Positions 1 to 8,505 of a stretch of DNA of 64,000 nt are shown here, one piece after another. The DNA is from Nocardia vulneris. GTDB lineage: Bacteria; Actinomycetota; Actinomycetes; Mycobacteriales; Mycobacteriaceae. Below the pieces are notes generated by a model. It saw only the letters and a program-made list of their open reading frames with translations, made no database searches and was not told the origin of the DNA. The stretch lies in the NCBI RefSeq assembly GCF_001613425.1, contig NZ_BDCI01000031.1, forward strand, positions 1 to 64,000, in the 5' to 3' direction. A program made the position numbers and the translations under genes. The first letter of the stretch is position 1; each line of letters begins with the position of its first letter.

Positions 1-155
1 AAAGCGCAGCTCCCCGCTCCAGCAGAGCGCGACTCCCCGCCCCAGCAAAGCGCAGCTCCCCGCTCCAGCAGAGCGCGACTCCCCGCCCCAGCAGAGTGCG
101 TGCGGCTCCCCGCTCCAGCAGAGCGACGCTCCCCGCTCCAGCAGAGCGCGGCAGG
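1..155. repeat. About 23-bp GC-rich tandem repeats
   Basis: Six or so imperfect copies of a roughly 23-bp unit (AGCGCAGCTCCCCGCTCCAG-like, alternating with AGCGCGACTCCCCGCCCCAG-like) run from the left edge of the window. Two copies make a 46-bp higher-order unit that repeats almost exactly at 3-48 and 49-94. I see no convincing coding frame here. The block may continue outside the window to the left. Confidence 0.75.
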
Positions 156-206
156 GAGTTCGATTGGGCTGGACGCGAGGCCGGAAAGTCACGAAAGTTG
201 GACGGG

Positions 207-269
207 CGATCACCAGGTAATGGTGGCGGCATCGGCCGAGAGGGTGCCACCACCATTACCTGGTGATCG
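207..269. repeat. Long near-perfect inverted repeat (25-bp arms)
   Basis: The left arm at 207-231 and right arm at 245-269 are reverse complements with one mismatch over 25 bases, which would be a G-U wobble in RNA. The 13-nt loop is 232-244. The arms are exact through CGATCACCAGGTAATGGTGG. There is no T-tract, so a classical rho-independent terminator is not obvious. It lies beyond the rpe stop and between two tandem-repeat blocks. Confidence 0.8.
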
Positions 270-489
270 ACTGTCCAGCTGTTCAGCGGACAGCGACGAC
301 CTGTTTCAAGGGGCGACAGCCTGTGACAGCGGTGCGCTGCGCCGATTCAGGTAAGCAACACCCGGCTCCAGGTGCAGGCGGCTCCCCACTCCAGCCTTGC
401 GCGGCAACCAGTTCCAGCATTGACCGGCCGCCAGTTCCAGCTGTGGGTGACAAGCCAGTTCCAGCAGTGCGCGGCACTCCGCTTCAGCA

Positions 490-868
490 GATACCGGCCA
501 ATTCCAGCAGCACACCGCAGCCGATTCAGCGGTGCGCAGCAGCCGACTCAACAGCACACGGCAGCCGACCCGACAGCACGTCAACGGCACGCGGCAGCCA
601 ACTCAGCGGTGCGCAGCAACCGACCCGACAGCACGTCAACGGCACGCGGCAGCCAACTCAGCGGTGCGCAGCAACCGACCCAACAGCACGTCAACGGCAG
701 GCGGCAGCCAGCCCAGCAGTGCGCAGCAACCGACCCAACAGCACACGGCAGCCGACCCAACAACACGTCAACGGCACGCGGCAGCCAACTCAGCAGTGCC
801 CAGCAACCGACCCAACAGCAGCCAACTCAGCGGTGCACGGCAGCCAACTCAGCGGACGCGGCAACCGA
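490..868. repeat. 55-bp tandem repeat array downstream of rpe
   Basis: A 55-bp unit repeats with period 55 at 587-641 and 642-696 (one difference), then continues in degenerate form to about 868, next to the rpe stop. The recurring core is CGGCAGCCAACTCAGCGGTG followed by CGCAGCAACCGACCC. All three plus-strand frames stay open because the unit is GC-rich, but none looks like a real protein. It has no CRISPR-like repeat and unique-spacer structure. Confidence 0.75.
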
Positions 869-869
869 C

Positions 870-1556
870 TCAGCGGTGGGCGGCGGCTTGTTTGCGGAGG
901 GCCTGGACGGTGGCTGCGGGGTCGGCGGTGTTGTAGACGGCGGATCCGGCGACGAAGCAGTCGATGCCGGCTTCCGCGGCGGCTTCGATGGTGTTGGCGT
1001 TGATGCCGCCGTCGATTTCTACCAGCAGGCGCAGTTCGCCGGCGTCGACCAGGCGGCGGACGGTGCGTGCCTTGTCGAGGACGTCGGCGATGAACGACTG
1101 CCCGCCGAAGCCGGGTTCGACGCTCATCACCAGCAGGGTGTCGAACTCGCGCAGGATCTCCAGGTACGGCTCGATCGGCGTGTTCGGCTTCACCGAGAGC
1201 CCGGCCTTGGCGCCGGCCGCACGGATGTCGCGGGCCACCGCGATGGGGTCGTCGGTCGCTTCGGCGTGGAAGGTCACGTTGTAGGCGCCGGCCTCCGCGT
1301 ACGGGGGTGCCCAGCGGCCCGGGTCCTCGATCATCAAGTGGCAGTCGAGCGGGATGTCGGTGGCTTTCAACAGGCTTTCCACCACCGGTAGGCCCAGGGT
1401 CAGGTTCGGGACGAAGTGCGCGTCCATCACGTCGACGTGCAGCCAGTCGGCGCCCTCGACGGCTCGCGCCTCATCCGCGAGATGCGCGAAATCGGCGGAC
1501 AGGATGGACGGGGCGATCATCGGGACGGCCGGGCGCGCGTAAGTCGGGGTGGACAC
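870..1556 (-). CDS. rpe: Ribulose-phosphate 3-epimerase
   Basis: Interconverts D-ribulose 5-phosphate and D-xylulose 5-phosphate in the pentose phosphate and Calvin-type pathways, in the cytosol. The protein starts with the family signature MIAPSILSADF, then has the metal and catalytic motifs HVDVMD, DCHLMI, VEPGFGGQ and EIDGGIN and the phosphate-binding GSAVYN. These cover the whole TIM barrel. I chose the GTG at 1556 (228 residues), which gives the short N-terminus seen in mycobacterial homologues. An in-frame ATG at 1613 would add 19 residues, and an ATG at the conserved Met would remove about 12. It is divergent from rsbW, with about 60 bp between the chosen starts. Its 3' side runs into tandem repeats. 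Confidence 0.93.
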   Translation of the reverse strand: MSTPTYARPAVPMIAPSILSADFAHLADEARAVEGADWLHVDVMDAHFVPNLTLGLPVVESLLKATDIPLDCHLMIEDPGRWAPPYAEAGAYNVTFHAEATDDPIAVARDIRAAGAKAGLSVKPNTPIEPYLEILREFDTLLVMSVEPGFGGQSFIADVLDKARTVRRLVDAGELRLLVEIDGGINANTIEAAAEAGIDCFVAGSAVYNTADPAATVQALRKQAAAHR

Positions 1557-1581
1557 AACGCCGCAGTCTATCGGTACTGGG

Positions 1582-1606
1582 GGTTGCCCAGCGCGGGAGT
1601 GGGTAG
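1582..1606 (+). promoter_or_regulatory. SigF-type promoter upstream of rsbW-sigF
   Basis: GGTT at 1582-1585, a spacer of exactly 15 bases, then GGGTAG at 1601-1606. This fits the actinobacterial SigF consensus (GTTT or GGTT, N15-18, GGGTAT). It lies 10 nt before the rsbW GTG, so the transcript would be nearly leaderless. It suggests autoregulation of the rsbW-sigF operon, as known for usfX-sigF in M. tuberculosis. This is a consensus match only. Confidence 0.55.
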
Positions 1607-1616
1607 CCTGCATAGG

Positions 1617-2039
1617 GTGATCAACATTTCGGCGGAACAGGGGCTCTACAGCACCCCGGTGGAGATTCGGGTGGCCGCATCGGTCACGCAGCTGCCCATC
1701 GTTCGTGGGCTCGCCGAAACTCTGGTCCTACTAAGCGATTTCACATTGGACGAGGTGGCCGATATCCGGCTCGCGGTCGACGAGGTCTGCTCCACCCTCA
1801 TCGCGGTCGCGGGTCCGGGCACGAGTCTGCACTGCCGTTTCACCGTCGGCGAGACCGAATTGCTGGTCCGGGTGAGCGGCATCGCCGACAAGGAGGGCTT
1901 ACCCGATCAACGCAGTTTCGGCTGGCATGTGCTGCGCACCCTGACCGATGAGGTCCAGGCCACTCAGGATTCATTCGACTCGGCAGTATCCGGATATCCG
2001 ACGACGGTCGAGTTCCGTCGGGTCCGGGGGAAAGCGTAG
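1617..2039 (+). CDS. rsbW: Anti-sigma factor, RsbW/UsfX type
   Basis: A GHKL/HATPase-fold anti-sigma factor of about 140 residues, expected to bind and hold the SigF encoded next. The N-terminal half aligns with mycobacterial UsfX, in particular VEIRVAASVTQLPIVRGLAE and the N-box-like DIRLAVDEVCSTLI, where the conserved Asn is not obvious. I chose the GTG at 1617 because it gives the usual short lead before the first beta strand and follows the SigF-like promoter. The stop overlaps the sigF start as TAGTG, so the pair is translationally coupled. No anti-anti-sigma gene lies in the immediate neighbourhood. Confidence 0.85.
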   Translation: MINISAEQGLYSTPVEIRVAASVTQLPIVRGLAETLVLLSDFTLDEVADIRLAVDEVCSTLIAVAGPGTSLHCRFTVGETELLVRVSGIADKEGLPDQRSFGWHVLRTLTDEVQATQDSFDSAVSGYPTTVEFRRVRGKA

Positions 2040-2941
2040 TGCCGGACGAGGAGACCGTGTTCGACTCGGAACGAGATGACGCCGAGACTACCGTCGACGA
2101 TTCCGGAACCACCTCGGCCGAGGCCGAAAAGATCAGCGAGGAAGACGCCGCCGAGGACAGCGAAACCCTCGAAACCGCAAGCACTGTCGCGGGTTACGAC
2201 GATGTCGGCCTGCTGTTCCAGCAGTTGGGTGCGAGCACGGCGGGCACCGCGCGGCATGCGGCGATCCGCGCCGAACTGATCAGCCGGTGCATTCCGCTCG
2301 CCGATCACATCGCGCGCAAATTCAGCGGGCGCGGCGAACCTTTCGATGATCTGACTCAGGTGGCGCGGGTCGGGTTGGTGCACGCGGTGGACCGCTTCGA
2401 TATCGAACGCGGCTCCAATTTCCTGTCCTTCGCGGTGCCGACCATCATGGGCGAGGTGCGCCGCTATTTCCGGGACAACACCTGGGCGATGCGAGTCCCG
2501 CGGCGGGTCAAGGAAACTCATTTGCGCATCGGCGCCGCGATCGACGCGCTGTCGCAACGGCTCGGCCGCTCGCCGACGGCGAAGGAGATCGCGGCCGAAC
2601 TCGACGTGGACCCGGACGAGGTGACCCAGGCCGTCATCGCGGGCAACGCCTACCAGCCGAGTTCCATCGACGCGGCCACCCTCGGCCGCGACACCGACGC
2701 ATCGCTGCTCGACACCCTCGGTGAGGAAGAAACTCAGTTCGATCGGGTCGAAGAGTACGTCGCGATCCGTCCGCTGCTGGCCGGGCTGCCCGAGCGGGAA
2801 CGCCGGATTCTCACCATGCGGTTCTTCGAGTCGATGACGCAGACGCAGATCGCGCAGCAGATGGGAATCTCGCAGATGCACGTTTCCCGTATCCTCGCGA
2901 AAACCCTTGCCCGGCTGCGGGAACAGACCAGCCGGGAGTAG
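2039..2941 (+). CDS. sigF: RNA polymerase sigma factor SigF/SigB family
   Basis: An alternative group 3 sigma factor (300 residues) for stress or stationary-phase transcription. After an acidic low-complexity N-terminus of about 65 residues come region 2 (FDDLTQVARVGLVHAVDRFD and VPTIMGEVRRYFRD, residues about 105-155), region 3 (GRSPTAKEIAAEL) and region 4 with its HTH (QTQIAQQMGISQMHVSRILA near the C-terminus). The GTG start overlaps the rsbW stop by one base. The gene converges on the next gene with only one base between the stops. The acidic N-terminal extension is longer than in M. tuberculosis SigF and may affect anti-sigma binding, which is inference. Confidence 0.93.
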   Translation: MPDEETVFDSERDDAETTVDDSGTTSAEAEKISEEDAAEDSETLETASTVAGYDDVGLLFQQLGASTAGTARHAAIRAELISRCIPLADHIARKFSGRGEPFDDLTQVARVGLVHAVDRFDIERGSNFLSFAVPTIMGEVRRYFRDNTWAMRVPRRVKETHLRIGAAIDALSQRLGRSPTAKEIAAELDVDPDEVTQAVIAGNAYQPSSIDAATLGRDTDASLLDTLGEEETQFDRVEEYVAIRPLLAGLPERERRILTMRFFESMTQTQIAQQMGISQMHVSRILAKTLARLREQTSRE

Positions 2942-2942
2942 T

Positions 2943-3287
2943 TCACTCCGGTCGGCGCTGGGTGCGGAGCTTCGGCGGGGCGGTGCGCCACCATGCGTCG
3001 TCCAGCAGTTCGCGCAGGTGGTCCCGGTCGATATGTTCGAGGTCGATCAGGATGTAGGGGTGGCCGTCGTAGTGCGGGGTGGTGAAGAACGCCGGGTCAC
3101 CGGACGCGAGCAGTGCCTCCTTCTCGGCGAGATCGCAGGCGAGCACCAACCCGCCCTCCGCCTCCACCCGCAACCTGCCGAACCCTTTCCCGCCGACCTT
3201 CAACGCCGGGCTGCGCCACCACGTCGATTCCTCGACACCGGGCAGCTCGGTCGCCACCGCCACCACATCCTGCCAGGTCAGAGCCAT
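2943..3287 (-). CDS. MmcQ/YjbR-like family protein
   Basis: A small protein of 114 residues with the compact fold of the MmcQ/YjbR family, whose biochemical role is not settled (some members are called DNA-binding). Family-like features are the opening helix TWQDVVAVATELPGVEE, the KVGGKGFGRLR strand, the FTTPHYDGHPYILIDL segment and the C-terminal DDAWWRTAPPKL. I chose the ATG at 3287. A GTG at 3305 would add six residues. It is convergent with sigF and has no operon partner. Confidence 0.8.
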   Translation of the reverse strand: MALTWQDVVAVATELPGVEESTWWRSPALKVGGKGFGRLRVEAEGGLVLACDLAEKEALLASGDPAFFTTPHYDGHPYILIDLEHIDRDHLRELLDDAWWRTAPPKLRTQRRPE

Positions 3288-3755
3288 ACCCCGAGTATGC
3301 CGCACCCCTGCGCCGTCACGATTGGACGAATGGAACCCCGAGTCGCGAGGGCGGACGCGGCCCGGTCCGGCGCGCCCGCCTTACGGGTCGACTTCCGCGG
3401 CCGAGCCCCGACACCGGTGGCCATGCGGGCGCAACGACTCCGACGGTCGTCCTCGACCGATCCGGCGGGGCCACCCCTCGTCACGGCAGAGGCGGAGCCC
3501 GCGACGCGCGAGATCAGCGCTCGGAAGGGCACCCCGGCCCGCCGCAGCCAACTCGTTCCCGACCGAGCACTCGTCCGCAGGACCGCGCGGCCGATCCCTT
3601 TGCGCCGGTACTGAATACGGTGGTGGGCCACGAGCGGCAAACCGCTGTGGAGCAGGTCGGTATGTGGGCAATCCGTGGGTGGCCGGTCCACGGAGGGTGG
3701 ACGACCCGCGGACGACCGGTGGACCGAGCGACTAGTGGGAGTCCGCCTGCAGGAG
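3288..3755. other. Intergenic stretch, no supported gene
   Basis: About 470 bases between the YjbR-like gene and the 3' end of rsmB. Several frames are open on both strands because of the GC content, but they are basic, low in hydrophobic cores and show no recognisable motif. Short CGGTCCACGG/GGTGGACGACC-like direct and inverted pieces occur around 3680-3725. I see no promoter or terminator I can defend. Confidence 0.5.
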
Positions 3756-5618
3756 TCAGGGGGTGGCGGGTTTGCGGAGGGCGGCCATGAACATGGCGTC
3801 GGTACCGTGGCGGTGCGGCCACAGTTGGGCGGTGGGGCCTTCGCCTACGTCGGAGACGCCGGGGAGCAGGTCGCGGGTGTCGAGTTGTTCGGCGCCGGTG
3901 CGGCGGACCGCGTCGGCGACGACCGCCACCGTCTCGGGGAGATGGGGCGAGCAGGTCGAGTACAGCAGGACGCCGCCGGGGCGGAGCAGATCCCATGCGG
4001 CGGTGAGCAATTCGCGCTGGAGCTGGACCAGTTCGGCGACGTCGGCGGGGGTGCGGCGCCAGCGTGCCTCCGGGCGGCGACGCAGTGCGCCGAGCCCGGT
4101 GCACGGGGCGTCGACCAGGATGCGGTCGTAGCCGGGCGTCAGGCCGCTGCTGCGACCGTCGGTGACGTGCACGTCGACGGGCAGGCCGTGCACCGCCTTG
4201 CGGACGAGTTCGGCGCGATGCTCGGCGGGCTCCACGGCGTCGACGTGAAAACCGTCGATACCGGCGAGCGCCCCGAGCAGGGCGGCCTTTCCGCCGGGTC
4301 CGGCGCAGAGGTCGAGCCAGCGGCCGCCGTCCGGTCCGTCGAGCGGCGCCTTGGTCAGTGCCAGGGCGACCAGCTGACTGCCCTCGTCCTGAACAGCGGC
4401 CATGCCGTCGCGAACCGGCTCCAGCTTTCCGGGATCACCACCGTCGAGATAGACCGCGTACGGTGACCAGCGCCCTTCCTCGCCGCCGGTCACCAGCGCC
4501 AATTCCTCGGCCGTGATATCGCCGGGCCGGGCGACCAGATGGACGGCCGGGCGCGCGTCGTCGGCGGCCAGTGCGTCGCGCAGTTCGCCCGCTCGCGCGC
4601 CGAGCGCGTCCGCGAAGGCCTGTGCGATCCACACCGGGTGCGCGAATTCGAAAGCCAAGTGGCCCACGGGATCTCGCGGTGCGAGGGTTTCGACCCACGC
4701 CTCGACGGTCTTCTCCCCCGCGCGTCGCAGTACCGCGTTCACGAACCCCGCTTTACCCGCCCCGGCTTCGGTACGCGCGAGCGCCACCGAGGTGTCCACG
4801 GCGGCGTGTGCGCCGATCCGCGTCCGCAACAGTTGATAGACGCCGAGCCGCAACACATCCAGCAGTGGACCGTCGATCTCGGCGATCGGGCGCCCCGCAC
4901 CGGCCTCGATCACCGCGTCGAGCAACCCCTGCGACCGGCACGCACCGTAGGCGAGTTCGGTCGCCAACGCCGCGTCCCGTCCCGTCACCTTCCGGTCCCG
5001 AAGCAGGCCGGGCAGCACGAGATTCGCATACGCGTCCCGCTCCCGCACGGCCCGCAACACATCCCGCGCGACAAGCCGAGCCGCATCCACCCCCTCCGGA
5101 ACCCGATCCTTCCCACCCCGTTTCGCCACCCCTTCCCCCTTGCCGCCGGACCCGCGCTTGGCCCCCTGCGCCGCCCCACCGGCTCGACCACCCACGCGCG
5201 CACCACCATTCGCCGCCCCACCCGAACGACCACCGGACCGCGAAGCACCCACGCCACCACCGCCGCCTGGCCCACCGGACCGACCGCCCACGCGCGCACC
5301 ACCTTTCGTCGCGCCGCTGTTCGGTTGACCCCCGGACCGCGCACGACGCTCCGTCCCGGCCGCACCATTTTGGTCGGGTTGTGCGCTTGCCGAGTTGTCG
5401 GCACGCTTCCACTTCGCCTGGGAAGCAGATTGTTTCGCGCCGGAGCGAGCTGCTCCAGAGCGCTCTTCGTTCCGCGCAGCCGAGCGGTTCGGGCCGGCGG
5501 GTCGACCGGAATCGCTGCGGCCACGGGACCCCTCGCGGCCCGAGGCCGCACCGGTGTACCCTCGCCCACTTCTCGAACCGCGAGACTCGTTGCCGCCCTT
5601 ACCTTCCGGCGGGGTCAC
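3756..5618 (-). CDS. rsmB: 16S rRNA m5C967 methyltransferase with Gly/Arg-rich N-terminal extension
   Basis: An RsmB/Sun/Fmu-type enzyme that methylates a cytosine in 16S rRNA with SAM. The C-terminal 440 residues hold the NusB-like RNA-binding domain (DAYANLVLPGLL, RLGVYQLLRTRIGAHAAV) and the Rossmann methyltransferase: SAM loop DLCAGPGGKAALLG, motif IV DAPCTGLGALRRRPE and motif VI YSTCSPHLPETV, with both catalytic cysteines present. Before this lies about 180 residues of Gly/Arg/Ser/Ala low complexity with repeats such as GGARVGGRSGG and GGARVGGRAGG. I chose the GTG at 5618, with GGAG seven bases upstream, giving MTPPEGKGG like the mycobacterial MTPRSRGP. An alternative GTG at 5813 would overlap fmt. 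Third gene of def-fmt-rsmB. Confidence 0.9.
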   Translation of the reverse strand: MTPPEGKGGNESRGSRSGRGYTGAASGREGSRGRSDSGRPAGPNRSAARNEERSGAARSGAKQSASQAKWKRADNSASAQPDQNGAAGTERRARSGGQPNSGATKGGARVGGRSGGPGGGGGVGASRSGGRSGGAANGGARVGGRAGGAAQGAKRGSGGKGEGVAKRGGKDRVPEGVDAARLVARDVLRAVRERDAYANLVLPGLLRDRKVTGRDAALATELAYGACRSQGLLDAVIEAGAGRPIAEIDGPLLDVLRLGVYQLLRTRIGAHAAVDTSVALARTEAGAGKAGFVNAVLRRAGEKTVEAWVETLAPRDPVGHLAFEFAHPVWIAQAFADALGARAGELRDALAADDARPAVHLVARPGDITAEELALVTGGEEGRWSPYAVYLDGGDPGKLEPVRDGMAAVQDEGSQLVALALTKAPLDGPDGGRWLDLCAGPGGKAALLGALAGIDGFHVDAVEPAEHRAELVRKAVHGLPVDVHVTDGRSSGLTPGYDRILVDAPCTGLGALRRRPEARWRRTPADVAELVQLQRELLTAAWDLLRPGGVLLYSTCSPHLPETVAVVADAVRRTGAEQLDTRDLLPGVSDVGEGPTAQLWPHRHGTDAMFMAALRKPATP

Positions 5619-5796
5619 GCGACCACTCCGCCGAGCCGGGAGCCGACAGTCCGGCCGGGTACCGAGATACTGCGCCGTGCTGTCATATTCCACCGCTCTG
5701 GTCGCGGTCGCGGCGCGACGCCGCGAACCTGGTCTGGCTGCTGCGGCGCGGCCGCGCCGCCGGACTCGTCCCACCGCTGAGTCCGATCGAGGATCC

Positions 5797-6720
5797 TCAC
5801 TCGAACTCCGCACCGGGTTGCAGGCGGGCGCCGCGGGCCCAGTCGAGGGCTGCCATCATGCGTTTGCCTTGGGGCTGAACTTGGTCGAGGCGGACCGCGG
5901 TGGTCGCGGTGCCGACGAAGACCCCCGCTTTGCGCACCTCGATGGTGCGCGGCGGCAGCTGTTCTTCGACGAGTTCGACGGGGCCGAGTTTCAGTCGGGC
6001 ACCGCCGATTTCGGTCCAGGCGCCGGGTGCCGGGGTGACCGCGCGGATGCGGCGGCCGATGGCGAGGGCGGGCAGGTCCCAGCGGATGTGCGCGGCCTCG
6101 GCGGTCACCTTGGCGGCGTGCGAGATACCCTCGGCGGGTTGTGGAACCGAGTGCAGCGTCCCGTCTTCCACACCGTCCAGGGTGGCTTCCAGCAGCCGGG
6201 CGCCGCTTTCGGCGAGCCGGTCGAGCAGCACGCCCGCGGTGTCGGTGACGTCGATCTTCTCGGTGACGGTGCCGAACACCGGTCCGGTGTCGAGGCCGGC
6301 CTCGATCTGGAAGGTGGACGCGCCGGTGATCTCGTCGCCCGCGTTGATCGCGGCCTGCACCGGCGCCGCGCCGCGCCAGGCGGGCAGCAGCGAGAAGTGC
6401 AGGTTGATCCAGCCGAAGCGCGGGATGTCGAGCACCCGCTGCGGCAGCAACGCGCCGTAGGCCACGACCGGACAGCAGTCCGGCGCCAATTCGGTGAGCT
6501 GCTCGATGAATTCGGGTTCGGACGGGCGCCGCGGGGTCAGCACCGGTATGCCGTGCTCGTCGGCGAGCAGCCCGACCGGCGACCGGGTCACCTTGCGGCC
6601 GCGGCCTGCGACGGCGTCGGGCCGGGTCACCACGGCGATCACGTCGTGCCGGTTGGATTCGAGGAAGCGACGCAGCGACGGCACGGCCGGTTCCGGCGTG
6701 CCCGCGAAGACGATGCGCAT
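5797..6720 (-). CDS. fmt: Methionyl-tRNA formyltransferase
   Basis: Transfers a formyl group from 10-formyl-THF to initiator Met-tRNA. It is 307 residues, the normal length. It starts MRIVFAGTPEPAVPSL. The catalytic segment is NLHFSLLPAWRGAAPVQAAI (Asn-His pair and the SLLP loop), followed by the DTGPVF motif. The C-terminal OB-like domain is intact. Its ATG overlaps the def stop (TGATG), so it is translationally coupled to the deformylase that later removes the formyl group. Confidence 0.96.
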   Translation of the reverse strand: MRIVFAGTPEPAVPSLRRFLESNRHDVIAVVTRPDAVAGRGRKVTRSPVGLLADEHGIPVLTPRRPSEPEFIEQLTELAPDCCPVVAYGALLPQRVLDIPRFGWINLHFSLLPAWRGAAPVQAAINAGDEITGASTFQIEAGLDTGPVFGTVTEKIDVTDTAGVLLDRLAESGARLLEATLDGVEDGTLHSVPQPAEGISHAAKVTAEAAHIRWDLPALAIGRRIRAVTPAPGAWTEIGGARLKLGPVELVEEQLPPRTIEVRKAGVFVGTATTAVRLDQVQPQGKRMMAALDWARGARLQPGAEFE

Positions 6721-7286
6721 CAGCGGCCCCGTCCGAACGGACCGGCCTGGCCCGCTCCGCTCACCGACCGCGACGGCCGGGCGGTGACACCCGCACTGAA
6801 CCAATCGGATTCGCGAATGGTGCGCATCGCGTCCTTGCGGTCGGCCGGGTCGAGCCGATCGATGAACAGCACGCCGTCGAGATGATCGGTCTCGTGCTGT
6901 ACGCACCGCGCCAGCAGCCCTTCGGCGGTGAATTCGACTGGCGCGCCATGCATGTCGACGCCGCGGGCGCGTACCCGCAGTGCCCGCCGGGTATCGTGGC
7001 GCACCCCGGGGATGGACAGGCAGCCTTCCGGCCCGACCTGCTCTTCGTCGCCGATGACTTCCCACTGCGGGTTCACCAGATGCCCCGCCGCGTCATGAGT
7101 GTCGTACACGAACACACGCAACCCCACTCCGATCTGCGGTGCCGCCATTCCGACGCCACCGTCGTCGTGCATGGTGTCGGTCAGGTCGGTCACCAGCTGC
7201 TGCAGTTCCCGGTCGAATGCGGTGACCTCCGCCGCGCGGGCGCGCAGAATGGGATCGCCGAACAGGCGAACAGGCTGAATGGTCAC
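6720..7286 (-). CDS. def: Peptide deformylase
   Basis: A metalloenzyme that removes the formyl group from nascent proteins. All three family motifs are present: GVGMAAPQIG (motif I), EGCLSIPG (motif II, Cys metal ligand) and QHETDHLDG (motif III, two His ligands and the catalytic Glu). I chose the GTG at 7286, preceded by GGGAG at seven bases, which gives MTIQPVRLFGD. It is 188 residues. A Ser/Gly/Arg tail of about 20 residues follows the last helix. First gene of def-fmt-rsmB. Confidence 0.95.
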   Translation of the reverse strand: MTIQPVRLFGDPILRARAAEVTAFDRELQQLVTDLTDTMHDDGGVGMAAPQIGVGLRVFVYDTHDAAGHLVNPQWEVIGDEEQVGPEGCLSIPGVRHDTRRALRVRARGVDMHGAPVEFTAEGLLARCVQHETDHLDGVLFIDRLDPADRKDAMRTIRESDWFSAGVTARPSRSVSGAGQAGPFGRGR

Positions 7287-7436
7287 GGCAAACTCCCGGA
7301 AGCGGACGAACACGGTCGTCTCATTCTAGTGAGACGACCGAATGTCCCCGATTCACCAGTCGGAAGCTGGTAGAACTCGAGTGCGGTCGGGCGGGGTGAC
7401 GGTTCCTCCGCCCGGCCGCCCGCCGCGAGCAAGTCC

Positions 7437-8444
7437 TCAGGAATGCCCGGCGACGATCACCTCGGGGATCCCGGTGCCGAGCGCGACCGGCCGGCAGACC
7501 GGCGCGGGCGCGCTCGGGTCGAGCACGGTCAGCAGCAGTTGCTGCACGAACGGGTCGTAGACCATGTGGAAGTGCCCGGTCAGGTTCGTCGGGCAGCGGT
7601 CCTGCAGCACGATGTTGGTCGCGTTCGCTCCGCGCAGCGCGATATTGCTGAACGGCTGGATCATCTCGTCGACCCGGCTGCCGATCGTGGTGTAGCGCGG
7701 ACCGGGCACGGTGTCGCCGCCCGCGTTCAACTCGACCATGATCGTCGAGCCCTGCGCCTGCTGCACCGCGGCCAGCGAGGTCACCCGGGCGAAGGCCGCC
7801 ATTCCACCGGGCACCGCCTGCACGATCGGCACCAGGCCGTACATCACGCCGCCGTAGCTGGGCGACGCGAGCCCGACCCACTGCCCGACCTTGGCTGCTC
7901 CCCCGAGCTTGTTGATGTAGTACCGCGTGACGGTCGCGCCTTGCGAAAATCCGACCAGGTCCACCTTTTCGGCGCCGGTCGCGGCGAGCACCTGATCGAC
8001 GAACGCGCCGATCTGATAAGAGCTGAGCACCACGTCTTCGGTGCCGAAGGTTTCGGCGCCCGGCTTACCGCCGTAGTTGAGCGCGAAGACACAGAACCCG
8101 GCCGCGGTGAGTTGCGGTGCGATCCCGGACCAGTCCGAGTAGGCGCTGGAGTCGGTGCCGTGCGCGAGGACCACCGGGCGCGGACGTCCGGCGGTCGGCT
8201 TGCAGTCGAAATTGTTGGTGCCGATCGGCACCGCGTTCGGATGTGCTTTCTTGTACCACGCCGCGGCCAGATGATCGGACTGCGACGGGCCGGGTTCGGA
8301 AGGCACCTCGGGCGGCAGGTAACCGAGGGGCGCGGCCTGCGCCGGCCCGGAGCCGAGAACTACGGCTCCGGCCAGCGCCACGGCCACCCCGGCCCTGCAC
8401 AAGAGTGACTTTCCCCAACCCCACGAACCCCTAGACTGTTGCAT
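7437..8444 (-). CDS. Secreted alpha/beta-hydrolase lipase
   Basis: An exported lipase/esterase of the actinobacterial class 2-like group (335 residues). The N-terminus is a signal peptide with a hydrophobic core (AGVAVALAGAVVLGSG) and a likely cleavage after AQA (AQAAPLGY). The mature part has the HGTDSS oxyanion-side loop, the nucleophile elbow GFSQG with catalytic Ser, and a C-terminal GHFHMVYD that probably supplies the His. Paired cysteines are consistent with export. It has no evident operon. No clear ribosome binding site precedes the ATG. The substrate is unknown. Confidence 0.88.
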   Translation of the reverse strand: MQQSRGSWGWGKSLLCRAGVAVALAGAVVLGSGPAQAAPLGYLPPEVPSEPGPSQSDHLAAAWYKKAHPNAVPIGTNNFDCKPTAGRPRPVVLAHGTDSSAYSDWSGIAPQLTAAGFCVFALNYGGKPGAETFGTEDVVLSSYQIGAFVDQVLAATGAEKVDLVGFSQGATVTRYYINKLGGAAKVGQWVGLASPSYGGVMYGLVPIVQAVPGGMAAFARVTSLAAVQQAQGSTIMVELNAGGDTVPGPRYTTIGSRVDEMIQPFSNIALRGANATNIVLQDRCPTNLTGHFHMVYDPFVQQLLLTVLDPSAPAPVCRPVALGTGIPEVIVAGHS

Positions 8445-8505
8445 TTCACAATGATCTACCGGATTCGCTTCAAATGTGCACTCCGGCGCGGTGTTTCACA
8501 CCCCG

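Noticed and set aside
1..868. Possible CRISPR array
   Set aside because: Units are contiguous minisatellites without unique spacers, and no cas genes are present.
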